The notes under the pieces: generated by a model
Database searches by the model: none
What the model was told of the DNA's origin: nothing
What the model saw: the letters and a program-made list of their open reading frames with translations, nothing else
Origin: Candidatus Gallacutalibacter stercoravium
GTDB lineage: Bacteria > Bacillota > Clostridia > Oscillospirales > Acutalibacteraceae
Direction: 5' to 3'
Length of the DNA stretch: 64,000 bases
Assembly: GCA_018716975.1 (NCBI GenBank)
Contig: DVJE01000030.1
Span: 1-64,000 of the forward strand
In this document: positions 43,251 to 51,709 of the stretch, in pieces
Position numbering within the stretch: position 1 is the first letter of the stretch
Layout of the letters: every line of letters starts with the position of its first letter
Made by a program: the position numbers and the translations under genes

Positions 43251-44552
43251 CTAAGTTTTCTCTAAGTTCGCTGTTCGCGAAATAGAAAGCACAACCCCCA
43301 TTTGCGCCAGCAACATAACCAGGGAACTGCCCCCATAACTGAAAAAGGGCAAACTAATACCTGTATTCGGGATGGTATTGGTTACAACCGCAATATTCAG
43401 CACCACCTGAATTCCCACTTGGGCGGTTAAGCCAATGCCCAACAGCGCACCGAATTTATCCTTGGCCCGCATAGAAATAACAATGCCGCGCCACACCAAA
43501 AGCGCAAAAAGCACAACAATAATCAACGCGCCAATGAGCCCCAGCTCTTCGCACACAATAGCAAAGATAAAATCGTTTTGCGGTTCGGGCAAATACAAAT
43601 ACTTTTGCCGGGATTGCCCCAATCCCAAGCCTAACAAACCGCCCGACCCAATGGCGTACAAGGAGTTTTGGGTTTGCCAAGTGTCAACGCCTGCAGGGGG
43701 ATTAAAAGGATCCAACCAACCGTTTACCCGCTCCATTGCGTAGGCGAACTTATCGGTAAAGGCCACCAAATAAATAAGGGCGGCACCCACCAAGCCCAAA
43801 GCGCCTGCGAACCACCGCAGTTTAACGCCGCCGATAAACAGCATGCCGGCAGTAAGGAATATAACAATAATTGCACATGAAATGTGCGGCTCCATGGCCA
43901 AAAGCCCTACCGTGCTGCCCAAAATGATGATATAGGGCAACACACCGTAGCGAAATTTGTCCATCCGATTAAAATTGATGGATATCAAATGGGCCATAGA
44001 TAAAACGATGGCAAATTTGGTTAATTCCGAAGGTTGAAAGCCGAAAATCCAGCGGTGCACCCCCGAAACAGCCGGAGCAAATAAAACCAGCACCAGTAAC
44101 ACATAAGAAAGCGCCAAAATAGGCATGGCAAATTTGTGTAGATGATGGTAATCAAAATAAGAAATAAAAATCATGGCAATAACGCCAACCACCGCCCAAA
44201 TGGCCTGAGAACGGATGAAAAAGTAGCTGTCGTCATAGAGGTAATAAGCATTGGGGTAGCTAGCGGAAAACAACATAACCAGCCCAATCACCAGCAAAAT
44301 CATCAGCAAAAAAAAGAAGGGCATATCCATCCCTGAACGGATGGAAAAAATGCGAAAACGCTTACGGATAGCTATCATACCCTTAGGGGCCGGATCCCTT
44401 TTGGGCTCTGTTTTTCGCTTATTTTTACGCGAAGGCTCCCTCACCGGCGCTTTTACAGGGGCCGTTGAAGGTATGGAAGTGTTTTTGATACCCGCTGCCT
44501 TCCGGCGCCTACCCGGCGAAGCGACCGCTCGATTTGCACCTGTTTGCGCCAA
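43251..44552 (-). CDS. ftsW: FtsW/SpoVE-family peptidoglycan glycosyltransferase
   Basis: SEDS-family polymerase with ten membrane spans, working with a class B PBP. 433 residues. About 75 N-terminal residues are a basic, Arg/Lys/Pro-rich cytoplasmic extension before the first span (FFFLLMILLVIGLVMLFSA). Conserved SEDS features are FGFQPSELTKFAIVLSMA near 170, LAMEPHISCAIIV near 220 (catalytic-region Glu/Pro), LPEPQNDFIFAIVCEELG near 323-340, and the NTIPNTGISLPFFSYGGSS signature near 388-406. Translation starts at a TTG 8 nt after GGAGG; the near ATG is in a different frame. No murD separates it from mraY, unlike many dcw clusters. Confidence 0.94.
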   Translation of the reverse strand: MAQTGANRAVASPGRRRKAAGIKNTSIPSTAPVKAPVREPSRKNKRKTEPKRDPAPKGMIAIRKRFRIFSIRSGMDMPFFFLLMILLVIGLVMLFSASYPNAYYLYDDSYFFIRSQAIWAVVGVIAMIFISYFDYHHLHKFAMPILALSYVLLVLVLFAPAVSGVHRWIFGFQPSELTKFAIVLSMAHLISINFNRMDKFRYGVLPYIIILGSTVGLLAMEPHISCAIIVIFLTAGMLFIGGVKLRWFAGALGLVGAALIYLVAFTDKFAYAMERVNGWLDPFNPPAGVDTWQTQNSLYAIGSGGLLGLGLGQSRQKYLYLPEPQNDFIFAIVCEELGLIGALIIVVLFALLVWRGIVISMRAKDKFGALLGIGLTAQVGIQVVLNIAVVTNTIPNTGISLPFFSYGGSSLVMLLAQMGVVLSISRTANLEKT

Positions 44553-44593
44553 TTGCCATACCTCCTTAACAAAGTGGTTTCTAAACGAACTGC

Positions 44594-45610
44594 TTATACG
44601 CCATATATAACGACAAGTAGCGAGACAACTCCGCCTATGATAGTGACCAAACTAAACACCACGCAAATTTTAATTTCACTCCAGCCGCTCATCTCAAAAT
44701 GATGATGAATAGGGCTCATTTTAAACAGGCGTTTGCCGTGTGTAAGCTTGAAATAAGTAACTTGCAAAATCACCGAGAATAATTCGCACCAATAGATAAT
44801 GCCTAGTGGGATAAGCAAAATGGGCAAATCCAGTCCAAACGCCAACGCGCACACCATGCCGCCCAAAAACAACGAGCCGGTATCCCCCATAAACACCTTG
44901 GCCGGATTAAAATTCCACACCAAAAAGCCTAGGCAACTGCCGGCCAGCGCCGCAGCACAAATACTGATCCCTTGCACGTTCATTACACCGGCGATAACCA
45001 TAAAAAATAAACCAACGAAAAAGGTGACCGAGGCATTTAACCCGTCGATGCCATCGGTAAAGTTAACCGCGTTGTTGACGCCCACGATTAAAATAGCCGC
45101 CAGCGGCCAATACCACCAACCCAAATCAATCGTTCCTACAAAGGGGATAATCGTGGTTCCACGCGCGCCCGCCAGATATAGGGCGGCCAGATAGGCAGCA
45201 GCCACCAAAAACTGCAGCAGCAATTTTTGCCGGGCTGTTAGGCCCAGGTTTCTCTTTTTTACTACCTTAATATAATCGTCAAAAAAGCCGATAAAAGCAA
45301 AGCATAGGGCCATCCCCAGACCTGCCAGGCATTTAACGATAACGAATTGATACACCGAAAGGCCAAAGCCGTTCCCATCATATAAATACCCCAACGGCAC
45401 ACATATTATTATGGCGACAAAGCAAGCGATTATGAACATAAAACCTCCCATAGTGGGAGTTCCCTGCTTTTTTTTATGCCATTTGGGACCTATCTCTAAA
45501 ATGGTTTGCCCAAAGTGTACTTTGCGCAAGAATGGAATAAACCACTTGCCCAGCAAAGCCGTGATACCAAACCCCAAAACTGCCGCAATTAATGTCCATG
45601 TACCGCTCAT
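44594..45610 (-). CDS. mraY: phospho-N-acetylmuramoyl-pentapeptide-transferase
   Basis: Integral membrane enzyme making lipid I: transfers phospho-MurNAc-pentapeptide from UDP to undecaprenyl phosphate. About ten spans, 338 residues. GPKWHKKKQGTPTMGG near 41-56, FIGFFDDYIKVVKKRNLGL near 105 (catalytic Asp pair), NAVNFTDGIDGLNAS near 182 and the MSPIHHHFEMSGWSE histidine motif near 300 are intact. ATG at 45610 lies 6 nt after GGCGG; an ATG two codons upstream is the alternative. It lies 41 bp upstream of ftsW. Confidence 0.96.
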   Translation of the reverse strand: MSGTWTLIAAVLGFGITALLGKWFIPFLRKVHFGQTILEIGPKWHKKKQGTPTMGGFMFIIACFVAIIICVPLGYLYDGNGFGLSVYQFVIVKCLAGLGMALCFAFIGFFDDYIKVVKKRNLGLTARQKLLLQFLVAAAYLAALYLAGARGTTIIPFVGTIDLGWWYWPLAAILIVGVNNAVNFTDGIDGLNASVTFFVGLFFMVIAGVMNVQGISICAAALAGSCLGFLVWNFNPAKVFMGDTGSLFLGGMVCALAFGLDLPILLIPLGIIYWCELFSVILQVTYFKLTHGKRLFKMSPIHHHFEMSGWSEIKICVVFSLVTIIGGVVSLLVVIYGV

Positions 45611-45789
45611 TATCATCCGCCCCATCCTGTAAAGTATCAAAATCCCGCCGCAATAGCGGCTTAACTTTCCAATCCTCGCAAGGCCCTCCGAACATTATAG
45701 CACAAAATACCAACCGTGTATTTACGTAACTTGACGGTAATTCTTACCATTTTTAACGAAATTTCAGCAACTGCCGCGAATTGCTTTCT

Positions 45790-46395
45790 CTACAAATGAA
45801 CAGCATCCAACACCTTTGCAAAGGGTAGCTCGCCGGCTAATGCGGCCGCTAATACCGCCAAAAGCAAATCAACGGGGAGATCGCTTTTTTCTACCTTTAC
45901 TCTGCCTATCACACCTTGGCCCAGAATTTCAAAGGTTATGCCGTCCTCCTGACGCAGATTGTGGGCCGAATAATCAGCGCCGCTATCCTGCATATCGTAG
46001 GTGCGTTCGTTTTCTTGCGCAACGCCTGTGGGATCAAAGGGCCGCACCACACGGTAAAAGGGGGTGCTCCCTCCGTCAAGCGCCTTTGACTGCGCGCCGG
46101 GCGTCTGCAACAAAACCCAGGGCAGCAACGCTTCTTCCGTGCAAAGATCCTTTAAACTGTCGGCCCAGATAACAGCGCAGGCACAGCAACCATGCACTTC
46201 GCTTAATTGTTGCTTTTGTTCCCCGGTAAAGGTTCCCATCCACCGGTTCAACCAAACCGTTTCGCACCGGCAACCGCGCAAAATTTGCAACAGTGTGTTC
46301 GCCGCCTGTTCGGCTTGCGGCCCCACAACAGCAAACAAACGGATTCCCCGATTGCACTTCTGCGGGCAGTTGCATAGATTTGTTTGGCCCTCCAT
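45790..46395 (-). CDS. shortened Mur-ligase-like protein, function unknown
   Basis: 201-residue protein between the PBP gene and mraY, where murE or murF normally lies. The C-terminal third (TYDMQDSGADYSAHNLR ... GITFEILGQGVIGRVKV ... LPVDLLLAVLAAALAGELPF) follows the end of the Mur ligase central domain, including the 'ADYSAxNLR' strand and the closing helix. The ATP loop (GTxGKTTT), the acidic site and the C-terminal ligase domain are absent. The N-terminal part has eight cysteines in its first ~75 residues and a Rossmann-like start (IRLFAVVGPQAEQAANTLLQIL). The ATG at 46395 has AAGGAG 8 nt upstream and there is no frameshift, so the gene seems maintained. It is either a degenerate murE/murF or a repurposed, non-catalytic Mur-fold protein. 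Confidence 0.6.
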   Translation of the reverse strand: MEGQTNLCNCPQKCNRGIRLFAVVGPQAEQAANTLLQILRGCRCETVWLNRWMGTFTGEQKQQLSEVHGCCACAVIWADSLKDLCTEEALLPWVLLQTPGAQSKALDGGSTPFYRVVRPFDPTGVAQENERTYDMQDSGADYSAHNLRQEDGITFEILGQGVIGRVKVEKSDLPVDLLLAVLAAALAGELPFAKVLDAVHL

Positions 46396-46520
46396 TGGCC
46401 TCATCTCCTTATAACCAGACGCATTCAAGCCACAGGCATATGACGCAATAGCAAGAATAAGCACAAAGGAAACTACTATATGGCTGCACAATATGCCCGC
46501 GGCTGAACGTCCCTTGGATG

Positions 46521-48758
46521 TTATTCTACATTGTCTTTTTGAATAAAGGTAACGGTAATAACTGTGCCTGGGCTCACCTCTGTCCCCTCCGATATGCTTT
46601 GTGACACCGATGTCAGCACTGCGTCTTCGGAATTGGCCGGGGCGGATATGCTAAAGTTTAGCCCCGCCGCTACCGCCTGTTGATTTGCCTGTGATAGCGT
46701 CAAGCCCACCAGGTTGGGCACTGTAACCTTTTCATTTTCTTCAATACCTTCTTCTGTATAAAGCACCACGCTACCCTCTTTGGGTATCGTAGCATCGGGA
46801 TCCGGAATCTGTGAAAGCACGGTATCGCCCGATCCCTTTACCACTGCGGTAAGCCCTGCGTCGCTTAGCTTTTGCTGGGCTTCTTCCACCGTGTTACCTA
46901 TGGTGTTGGGAGCGGTGGTATCCAGCTCGGCCCGCTCTGCATCGGTATACCGGCGTTCCACGCCCAAATAAGGCAATACGTTTTCCATTACTTTGCGGAA
47001 AGTGGGGGCCGCCACACCGCTGCCATAATAGCCGTTGGGGCCCTTCGGCGTATCATAAAACACCAGCATAACAACCTCGGGGTCATCCGCCGGGGCAAAA
47101 CCGCAGTAAGAGGCAATGTAATCTTCGCCCGGACCGATGGCGACCTCACCAATTTTTTCAGAGGTGCCTGTTTTACCCGCCACCCGGTAGCCGGGAATAT
47201 AGCCGTTTTTACCTGAGCCCTGTATAGCGTTGGTTTCCAGCATGCTGCACAAACGCTGGGATGTTTCTTCCGATATCACCTGGCGCTTTACCGTATCGCC
47301 GGCTGTTTTTACAATATTGCCGTCGCTGTCTACTATCTTATCCACAATGTGAGGCTGAACCAGCTTGCCTCCATTAGCCACAGCGGCCACTGCCGTAATC
47401 ATTTGAATCGGGGTAACTTTTTCGCCTTGACCAAAGGATCCGATGGCCAGATCCAACTGGGTCATGCTGTCTTGATTAAAATAAATACTGTTGCTTTCAC
47501 CGGGCAGGTCGATGCCGGTTTTTTGCAAAAAGCCAAACGCTCCAAAATATTGGTTAAAGCGATCTATTCCTATGTTAAGCCCCAATTGCATAAATGCCGG
47601 GTTGCAAGAGTTGCATAGGGCTTGCAAAAAGGTTTGCTGGCCGTGCCCCGTGCGCACATGGCAGCCGATGGATTGCGCGTTTTCTACCGGCTTATAAGAT
47701 CCGGAGCAATAGAAGGAGGACTCTTCATTTACCACGCCTTCCTCCAAACCCATGGCCGCCGTAATAATTTTAAATACAGAACCGGGCTGATAAGTATCGC
47801 TAACCGCTTTGTTACGCCACTGATATTGCAGCGCCTCATTGCGGGCTTCTGCCTGCTGATCCTCCGGCAATGTGGCGATTTCCGCCGCTTTCAGCTCATC
47901 CACAATGGTAAACGGATCATTGGGATCGTAATCGCCCTTTACTGCCAGACCCAATATTGCGCCGGTATCAACATCCATTACGATAGCGGTGGCCCGGTTC
48001 TTTACCTCGTTTTCTTCAATGCCTTCTTCAAGATATTTCTCTAAAAAGTGCTGCACCACTTCATCAATGGTAAGAATCAGGTCGCAGCCGTCTTTCGGCT
48101 CTACCATCTGCTCATAATCATAAGGCATATCGGTGCCCAAGGCATTTTTGGCCGTGACCAACCGGCCGGGCGTGCCGGTTAGATATTCGTCGTATTGCGC
48201 TTCTAGGCCGTTTAGGCCTTGACCATCTTCACCGGTAAAACCCAGCACCGAGGCCAAAAAGTTACCGTAGGGATAATAGCGCTTGTAATCCTCGATCAAC
48301 CGTATGCCGGAAGTGATGCCGTTTTCCTCTTTAAATTGTAAAATTTGATCTTTCACGTCGCTCTCTACCCGTTTTTGGATAATCGTGTAGTAAGAGCTGG
48401 TATTTTCCGCTTTCTCGCGCAAATCAGCTTCATCCAGTGAGAGAATGGATGCCAGGCCGGTGATTACGGTTTCGCGCATAGCGGCATCGTCTTTTAAATA
48501 TACCGGCTCCAACACCACCGTCCACACGTTGGCGCTTTCTGCCAACGGCTTATTATTACAATCTAAAATAGATCCTCTTTGCGCGTTAATCGTGGTGCTG
48601 GCCAGCTGGTTGCCCACCGCTGCTTTTTTTAATTCTTCGCTTTGCACCACTTGTAGCTGAAACAGCCGGGCAATCAGCACGCCGAACCCTACCACGACCA
48701 GGATGATTAACACTGCCAGAGACCGGCGCCACATCCTTACGGTTGTTCCTTTTGCCAT
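46521..48758 (-). CDS. class B penicillin-binding protein with PASTA domains (FtsI/SpoVD type)
   Basis: Transpeptidase for septal or spore peptidoglycan, 745 residues. One N-terminal membrane anchor (~10-33), a PBP dimerisation domain with R-G-S-I-L-D near 60, then the transpeptidase domain: SxxK in YQPGSVFKIITAA near 325, SxN in LCNSCNPAFM near 383, and KTGT in VAGKTGTSEK near 530. Two PASTA repeats follow (~610-672 and ~675-742; VTVPNLVGLTLSQANQQ is the clearer one). PASTA domains suggest SpoVD or PBP2x-like roles. ATG with AGGAG upstream. Located after ftsL as expected in a dcw cluster. Confidence 0.94.
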   Translation of the reverse strand: MAKGTTVRMWRRSLAVLIILVVVGFGVLIARLFQLQVVQSEELKKAAVGNQLASTTINAQRGSILDCNNKPLAESANVWTVVLEPVYLKDDAAMRETVITGLASILSLDEADLREKAENTSSYYTIIQKRVESDVKDQILQFKEENGITSGIRLIEDYKRYYPYGNFLASVLGFTGEDGQGLNGLEAQYDEYLTGTPGRLVTAKNALGTDMPYDYEQMVEPKDGCDLILTIDEVVQHFLEKYLEEGIEENEVKNRATAIVMDVDTGAILGLAVKGDYDPNDPFTIVDELKAAEIATLPEDQQAEARNEALQYQWRNKAVSDTYQPGSVFKIITAAMGLEEGVVNEESSFYCSGSYKPVENAQSIGCHVRTGHGQQTFLQALCNSCNPAFMQLGLNIGIDRFNQYFGAFGFLQKTGIDLPGESNSIYFNQDSMTQLDLAIGSFGQGEKVTPIQMITAVAAVANGGKLVQPHIVDKIVDSDGNIVKTAGDTVKRQVISEETSQRLCSMLETNAIQGSGKNGYIPGYRVAGKTGTSEKIGEVAIGPGEDYIASYCGFAPADDPEVVMLVFYDTPKGPNGYYGSGVAAPTFRKVMENVLPYLGVERRYTDAERAELDTTAPNTIGNTVEEAQQKLSDAGLTAVVKGSGDTVLSQIPDPDATIPKEGSVVLYTEEGIEENEKVTVPNLVGLTLSQANQQAVAAGLNFSISAPANSEDAVLTSVSQSISEGTEVSPGTVITVTFIQKDNVE

Positions 48759-48893
48759 TCTTCACAAACTCCTTCCCCTGGTTTATCACTGCGGCCGACT
48801 AAGCCATATAGCAAAATGAGAGTCAAGATCATCTCTCAACTCTCCGCATTCTCCCCATACTATATATGTGGCGCACCACCGGGTTATGCCAGT

Positions 48894-49394
48894 TTACGGC
48901 AGCAAGCCCGACAGCATGTCCGATAGCTTATCCAAAAAAGAGCGTTGCTCCTCCGTCTCAACAACCTCCTCTTTATCCCCCTCTGATAATTGGATGTAGT
49001 GAATTTGAGACGCTTCGGTTTTGGTCATTCCCAAAGTGTTTTGCGCGTACTCCTCAACTTCACGCAATGACAACTTTGCTTCTACCTTCATCTCTAACTG
49101 TGTGGTGATACTTTTGCTTTCTTCCAGCTGTTTATTTGCCGCATTAATCTGTTCTGTCAGCTCTGTTAAGCGAACCTGGCTGTATATCATCGTTGCCAGC
49201 ACCGAAGCTGTAATGGCAAACAGCAAAAAGGTTGCTATCACCGTGGTGGGCCTATAATGCTTACGGCGGTTAATTTCCAGCTGCTCTTCGGGAATACGGA
49301 TGATATTCTTTTTTTTACCGGGCCGCTGTTTGGGAGCAGCCGAGGACTCGAACAACGAAAAGTCATACGCCGTATTCCTGTTTGAAGCCGCCAA
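48894..49394 (-). CDS. ftsL: FtsL-like septum formation protein
   Basis: 166-residue bitopic protein: ~55-residue cytoplasmic N-terminus, a single span (TTVIATFLLFAITASVLATMIY), then a heptad-rich coiled coil (VRLTELTEQINAANKQLEESK) and the FtsL-type segment LREVEEYAQNTLGMTK near 112, which is typical of FtsL/DivIC. The acidic tail (EGDKEEVVETEEQ) is longer than usual. Start: TTG at 49394 8 nt after AGGAG; a GTG overlaps that site. Position between rsmH and the PBP supports ftsL, though sequence in this family is weakly conserved. Confidence 0.85.
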   Translation of the reverse strand: MAASNRNTAYDFSLFESSAAPKQRPGKKKNIIRIPEEQLEINRRKHYRPTTVIATFLLFAITASVLATMIYSQVRLTELTEQINAANKQLEESKSITTQLEMKVEAKLSLREVEEYAQNTLGMTKTEASQIHYIQLSEGDKEEVVETEEQRSFLDKLSDMLSGLLP

Positions 49395-49421
49395 TCTTAA
49401 CACTCCTATCTTTTTCTAGTA

Positions 49422-50402
49422 TCATGATTCTTTCGTTTCATTTATTTCAGATGAAATATTCGGCAATTCTTTGTCTTTTATGCAAACACGAAGTTTCGCA
49501 CTGCGGCTGCGCGGGTTTTCACGCAGCTCCTTTTCCCCAGCTTCTATTGGCTTACGATGCAACAAATGAGCGCTGGGCGTTTTACCACATACGCAAACAG
49601 GAAAATCCGGCGGGCAAGTGCAACCTTTGCACCACTCCGCCATTCTTTGCTTTACCATACGATCTTCTAAGGAATGAAAGGTAATCACCGCCAACCTACC
49701 GCCGGGCTTGAGCACGGTAAAAGCGGCGTCTAGCCCTTCTGAAAGCCTGTCTAGCTCGCCATTTACTGCGATACGCAGCGCTTGAAAAGTTTTACGCGCA
49801 GGGTGCCCATCTCTGCGCACGGCTGCGGGAACCGCCTCTTTTATAATCTCGGCCAACCTTCCTGTGGTGGCAATGGGTTGATCTTGCCTGGCGGCCACAA
49901 TAGCCTGCGCAATACGGCGGGCACACTTTTCTTCACCGTATGTAGCAATAATCCGGGCCAACTCTTGTTGGCTTAGGGTGTTGACCAAATCACTGGCAGA
50001 GGGCCCCGTTTGGCTCATACGCATATCTAAAGGGGCATCGTGATGATAGGAAAACCCCCTCTGAGGTGTATCTAATTGATGAGAAGACACGCCAATATCC
50101 AACAAAACCCCGTCTGCCTGGCCCAGCCCCAAGTGAGTGACCACTTGCTCCATTTGACTGAAATTCGACTGATAAACAATGCTGCAGGTATAATCTTTCA
50201 GCCGAGAACTTGCCTCTGCAATGGCATCGGGATCTTGATCAATGGAGAGCAGCCGGCCCGTTTGTAACCGCTGGGCGATCCCCTCGGAATGGCCGCCGCC
50301 CCCTGCTGTGCCATCTATATAGAAGCCATCTGGCTTTATTGCCAACGCCTCCATCACCTCGTCAAATAAGACAGGCTTGTGGTATTGAGGCACATCAGCC
50401 AC
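49422..50402 (-). CDS. rsmH: 16S rRNA (cytosine(1402)-N(4))-methyltransferase
   Basis: RsmH (MraW) methylates N4 of C1402 in 16S rRNA. 326 residues. HKPVLFDEVMEAL near 9, YIDGTAGGGGHSEGI near 28-42 (SAM loop), LLDIGVSSHQLD near 97, RGFSYHHDAPLDMRM near 112-126, RRDGHPARKTFQALRIAVN near 195 and ITFHSLEDRMVK near 238 are diagnostic. The GTG at 50402 lies just after the mraZ stop with AGGGAAAGG before it; a second GTG three codons later is possible. Standard second gene of the dcw cluster. Confidence 0.96.
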   Translation of the reverse strand: MADVPQYHKPVLFDEVMEALAIKPDGFYIDGTAGGGGHSEGIAQRLQTGRLLSIDQDPDAIAEASSRLKDYTCSIVYQSNFSQMEQVVTHLGLGQADGVLLDIGVSSHQLDTPQRGFSYHHDAPLDMRMSQTGPSASDLVNTLSQQELARIIATYGEEKCARRIAQAIVAARQDQPIATTGRLAEIIKEAVPAAVRRDGHPARKTFQALRIAVNGELDRLSEGLDAAFTVLKPGGRLAVITFHSLEDRMVKQRMAEWCKGCTCPPDFPVCVCGKTPSAHLLHRKPIEAGEKELRENPRSRSAKLRVCIKDKELPNISSEINETKES

Positions 50403-50409
50403 CCTTTCC

Positions 50410-50829
50410 CTACAAATCCAACTCGTCCATTGCTTCTGCAATGCTTTCTTCCGTTAATTCAGAATTAAAACGGTTCCAACGTTCAGAATCCCAAATTTCG
50501 GCGCGCCCAGACGTGCCGATAAAGGTAACGTCTTTGCTCAACCCTGCGTAATCCCGCAGTTTTTGCGGCAAAAGAATGCGGCCTTGCTTATCGGTTTCCA
50601 CTTCGGCAGCGCCAGAGAAGAAAAAACGTTGTAAGCCGCGCGCCTTAGAGATGGGCATGTTTTGCACCTTTTGCTCTAACGCAGCCCATTGCGACGGCGA
50701 CAATACAAACAGGCAGCCATCCAGGCCCTTGGTTACATAGAACACATCGCCCAGATCTTCCCGAAATTTAGCCGGGACGATAACGCGCCCTTTTGCATCG
50801 ATATTATGTTGGTACTCACCGATCAACAT
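50410..50829 (-). CDS. mraZ: transcriptional regulator MraZ
   Basis: 139-residue protein of the AbrB/MazE-like fold with two MraZ repeats: GEYQHNIDAKGRVIVPAKFRE near 4-24 and AEVETDKQGRILLPQKLRDYAGL near 78-100, each with the D-x-K/Q-G-R core. MraZ binds tandem TGGG-type boxes upstream of its own gene and controls the dcw operon; a matching set of boxes is visible at 50864-50898. ATG at 50829; an upstream in-frame GTG would add three residues only. Confidence 0.96.
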   Translation of the reverse strand: MLIGEYQHNIDAKGRVIVPAKFREDLGDVFYVTKGLDGCLFVLSPSQWAALEQKVQNMPISKARGLQRFFFSGAAEVETDKQGRILLPQKLRDYAGLSKDVTFIGTSGRAEIWDSERWNRFNSELTEESIAEAMDELDL

Positions 50830-50863
50830 AACCGCCACTTACAGGGCCAACTCGGTAAAAAGC

Positions 50864-50898
50864 ACCCACTTTCTACTACTTAGCCCCACCTTTCACCA
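50864..50898 (-). promoter_or_regulatory. MraZ operator: four boxes with 10-bp period
   Basis: Reading leftward from 50898, the pentamers TGGTG, TGGGG, TAGTA and TGGGT occur at exactly 10-bp spacing, each separated by 5 nt. Two match the TGGGN consensus and two are degenerate. They lie just downstream of the -10 of the mraZ promoter, so MraZ bound here would block early transcription of its own operon. Confidence 0.7.
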
Positions 50899-50909
50899 CT
50901 ATTGTTTTG

Positions 50910-50938
50910 ATTATAAGGCAAGCGACTCAAAAAAGCAA
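50910..50938 (-). promoter_or_regulatory. promoter of the dcw cluster (Pmra)
   Basis: TTGCTT (complement of 50933-50938), 17-nt spacer, perfect TATAAT (complement of 50910-50915). Transcription would begin near 50903, immediately before the MraZ boxes. Confidence 0.65.
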
Positions 50939-51162
50939 GCAGTTTTTCTATTTTTATCCAGTTAAGATTTGGTAATTTTACCCTATTTATTTACCTATTT
51001 TTACAATTTTCCTTACTTATTTTTGTTATCATTCTGCTAATTTTACTAAAAATAAAACAAAGCTTCACCATAAAGGATATGATTGTCACAATTTCTGTGA
51101 GACCGAAAAACTCTTTATCGTCCTATAGCTTTATAGAGTCGTCCCTCCCAAAAAATGGCATG
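50939..51162. other. AT-rich spacer upstream of the dcw promoter
   Basis: Strongly AT-rich DNA with short A and T runs between the dcw promoter and the terminator of the next unit. No gene or clear repeat is seen. It could act as an UP-element-like or intrinsically bent segment. Confidence 0.4.
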
Positions 51163-51192
51163 AAAAAAGCCTGCGCGATACGCAGGCTTTAA
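51163..51192 (-). terminator. terminator of the rsmD-coaD-SepIVA-like unit
   Basis: AAAGCCTGC (51166-51174) against GCAGGCTTT (51182-51190) with a 7-nt loop; on the minus strand the stem runs into TTTTTT. It lies 45 nt after the stop of the coiled-coil gene. Confidence 0.88.
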
Positions 51193-51236
51193 AAGAACGA
51201 TGAAAATAAAATGAGAGCAAAAGCAAACTTGCGGCT

Positions 51237-51704
51237 TTATTGCCCCGCCCCAGAGCGCTGAGAAGCTTTGATATTTTGCCTGGTTTTACGAAGCTCGGCC
51301 AAATTAGCCGTCATCTGCTCATCGGTGCGTTTCATAAGATCATCCACATAGTCGTTGGCGGCACGGCGCATTTCCCTAGCTTTTGATTGCGCCTGGGTTA
51401 ACAAATCATTGGCTTTTGCTTGGGCTTGCCGCACTATTTCATTTTGATTTACCATCACCTTAACGCGTTCTTCGGCTACACGCACCACTGTTTCCGCTTC
51501 TCGCTTAGCGTCATTGATAATTTGGGTTCGGTCGGCTACAATCGCTTTTGCCTGCCGTATTTCTTGCGGGAAATTCTCGCGGATTTCATCTAAAATCTCA
51601 CGCATACGTTCCGCATCGATAACGGTACGGCCTCCGCTCAAGGGCAAGCTCCAGGATTTCTCAAGCATTTCATCCAATTCGTCAATCAATTCGTCTACAT
51701 TCAT
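51237..51704 (-). CDS. SepIVA/DivIVA-like coiled-coil protein
   Basis: 155 residues. The N-terminal ~45 residues (VDELIDELDEMLEKSWSLP, VIDAERMREILDEIRENFPQEIRQA) are followed by a continuous coiled coil rich in Ala, Glu, Arg and Lys, with no membrane segment. The arrangement 'ELIDELE-x-ML ... S-LP-S ... D-x-ER-x-I-LDEIR-x-x-P-E-I' resembles from memory the SepIVA-type DivIVA-domain proteins of actinobacteria, which assist cell envelope growth, and the F-type ATPase b-subunit-like proteins annotated next to coaD in Clostridia. The start is 5 bp from the coaD stop. Function is not established; a scaffolding role close to the wall machinery is a guess. Confidence 0.7.
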   Translation of the reverse strand: MNVDELIDELDEMLEKSWSLPLSGGRTVIDAERMREILDEIRENFPQEIRQAKAIVADRTQIINDAKREAETVVRVAEERVKVMVNQNEIVRQAQAKANDLLTQAQSKAREMRRAANDYVDDLMKRTDEQMTANLAELRKTRQNIKASQRSGAGQ

Positions 51705-51709
51705 GCTAT

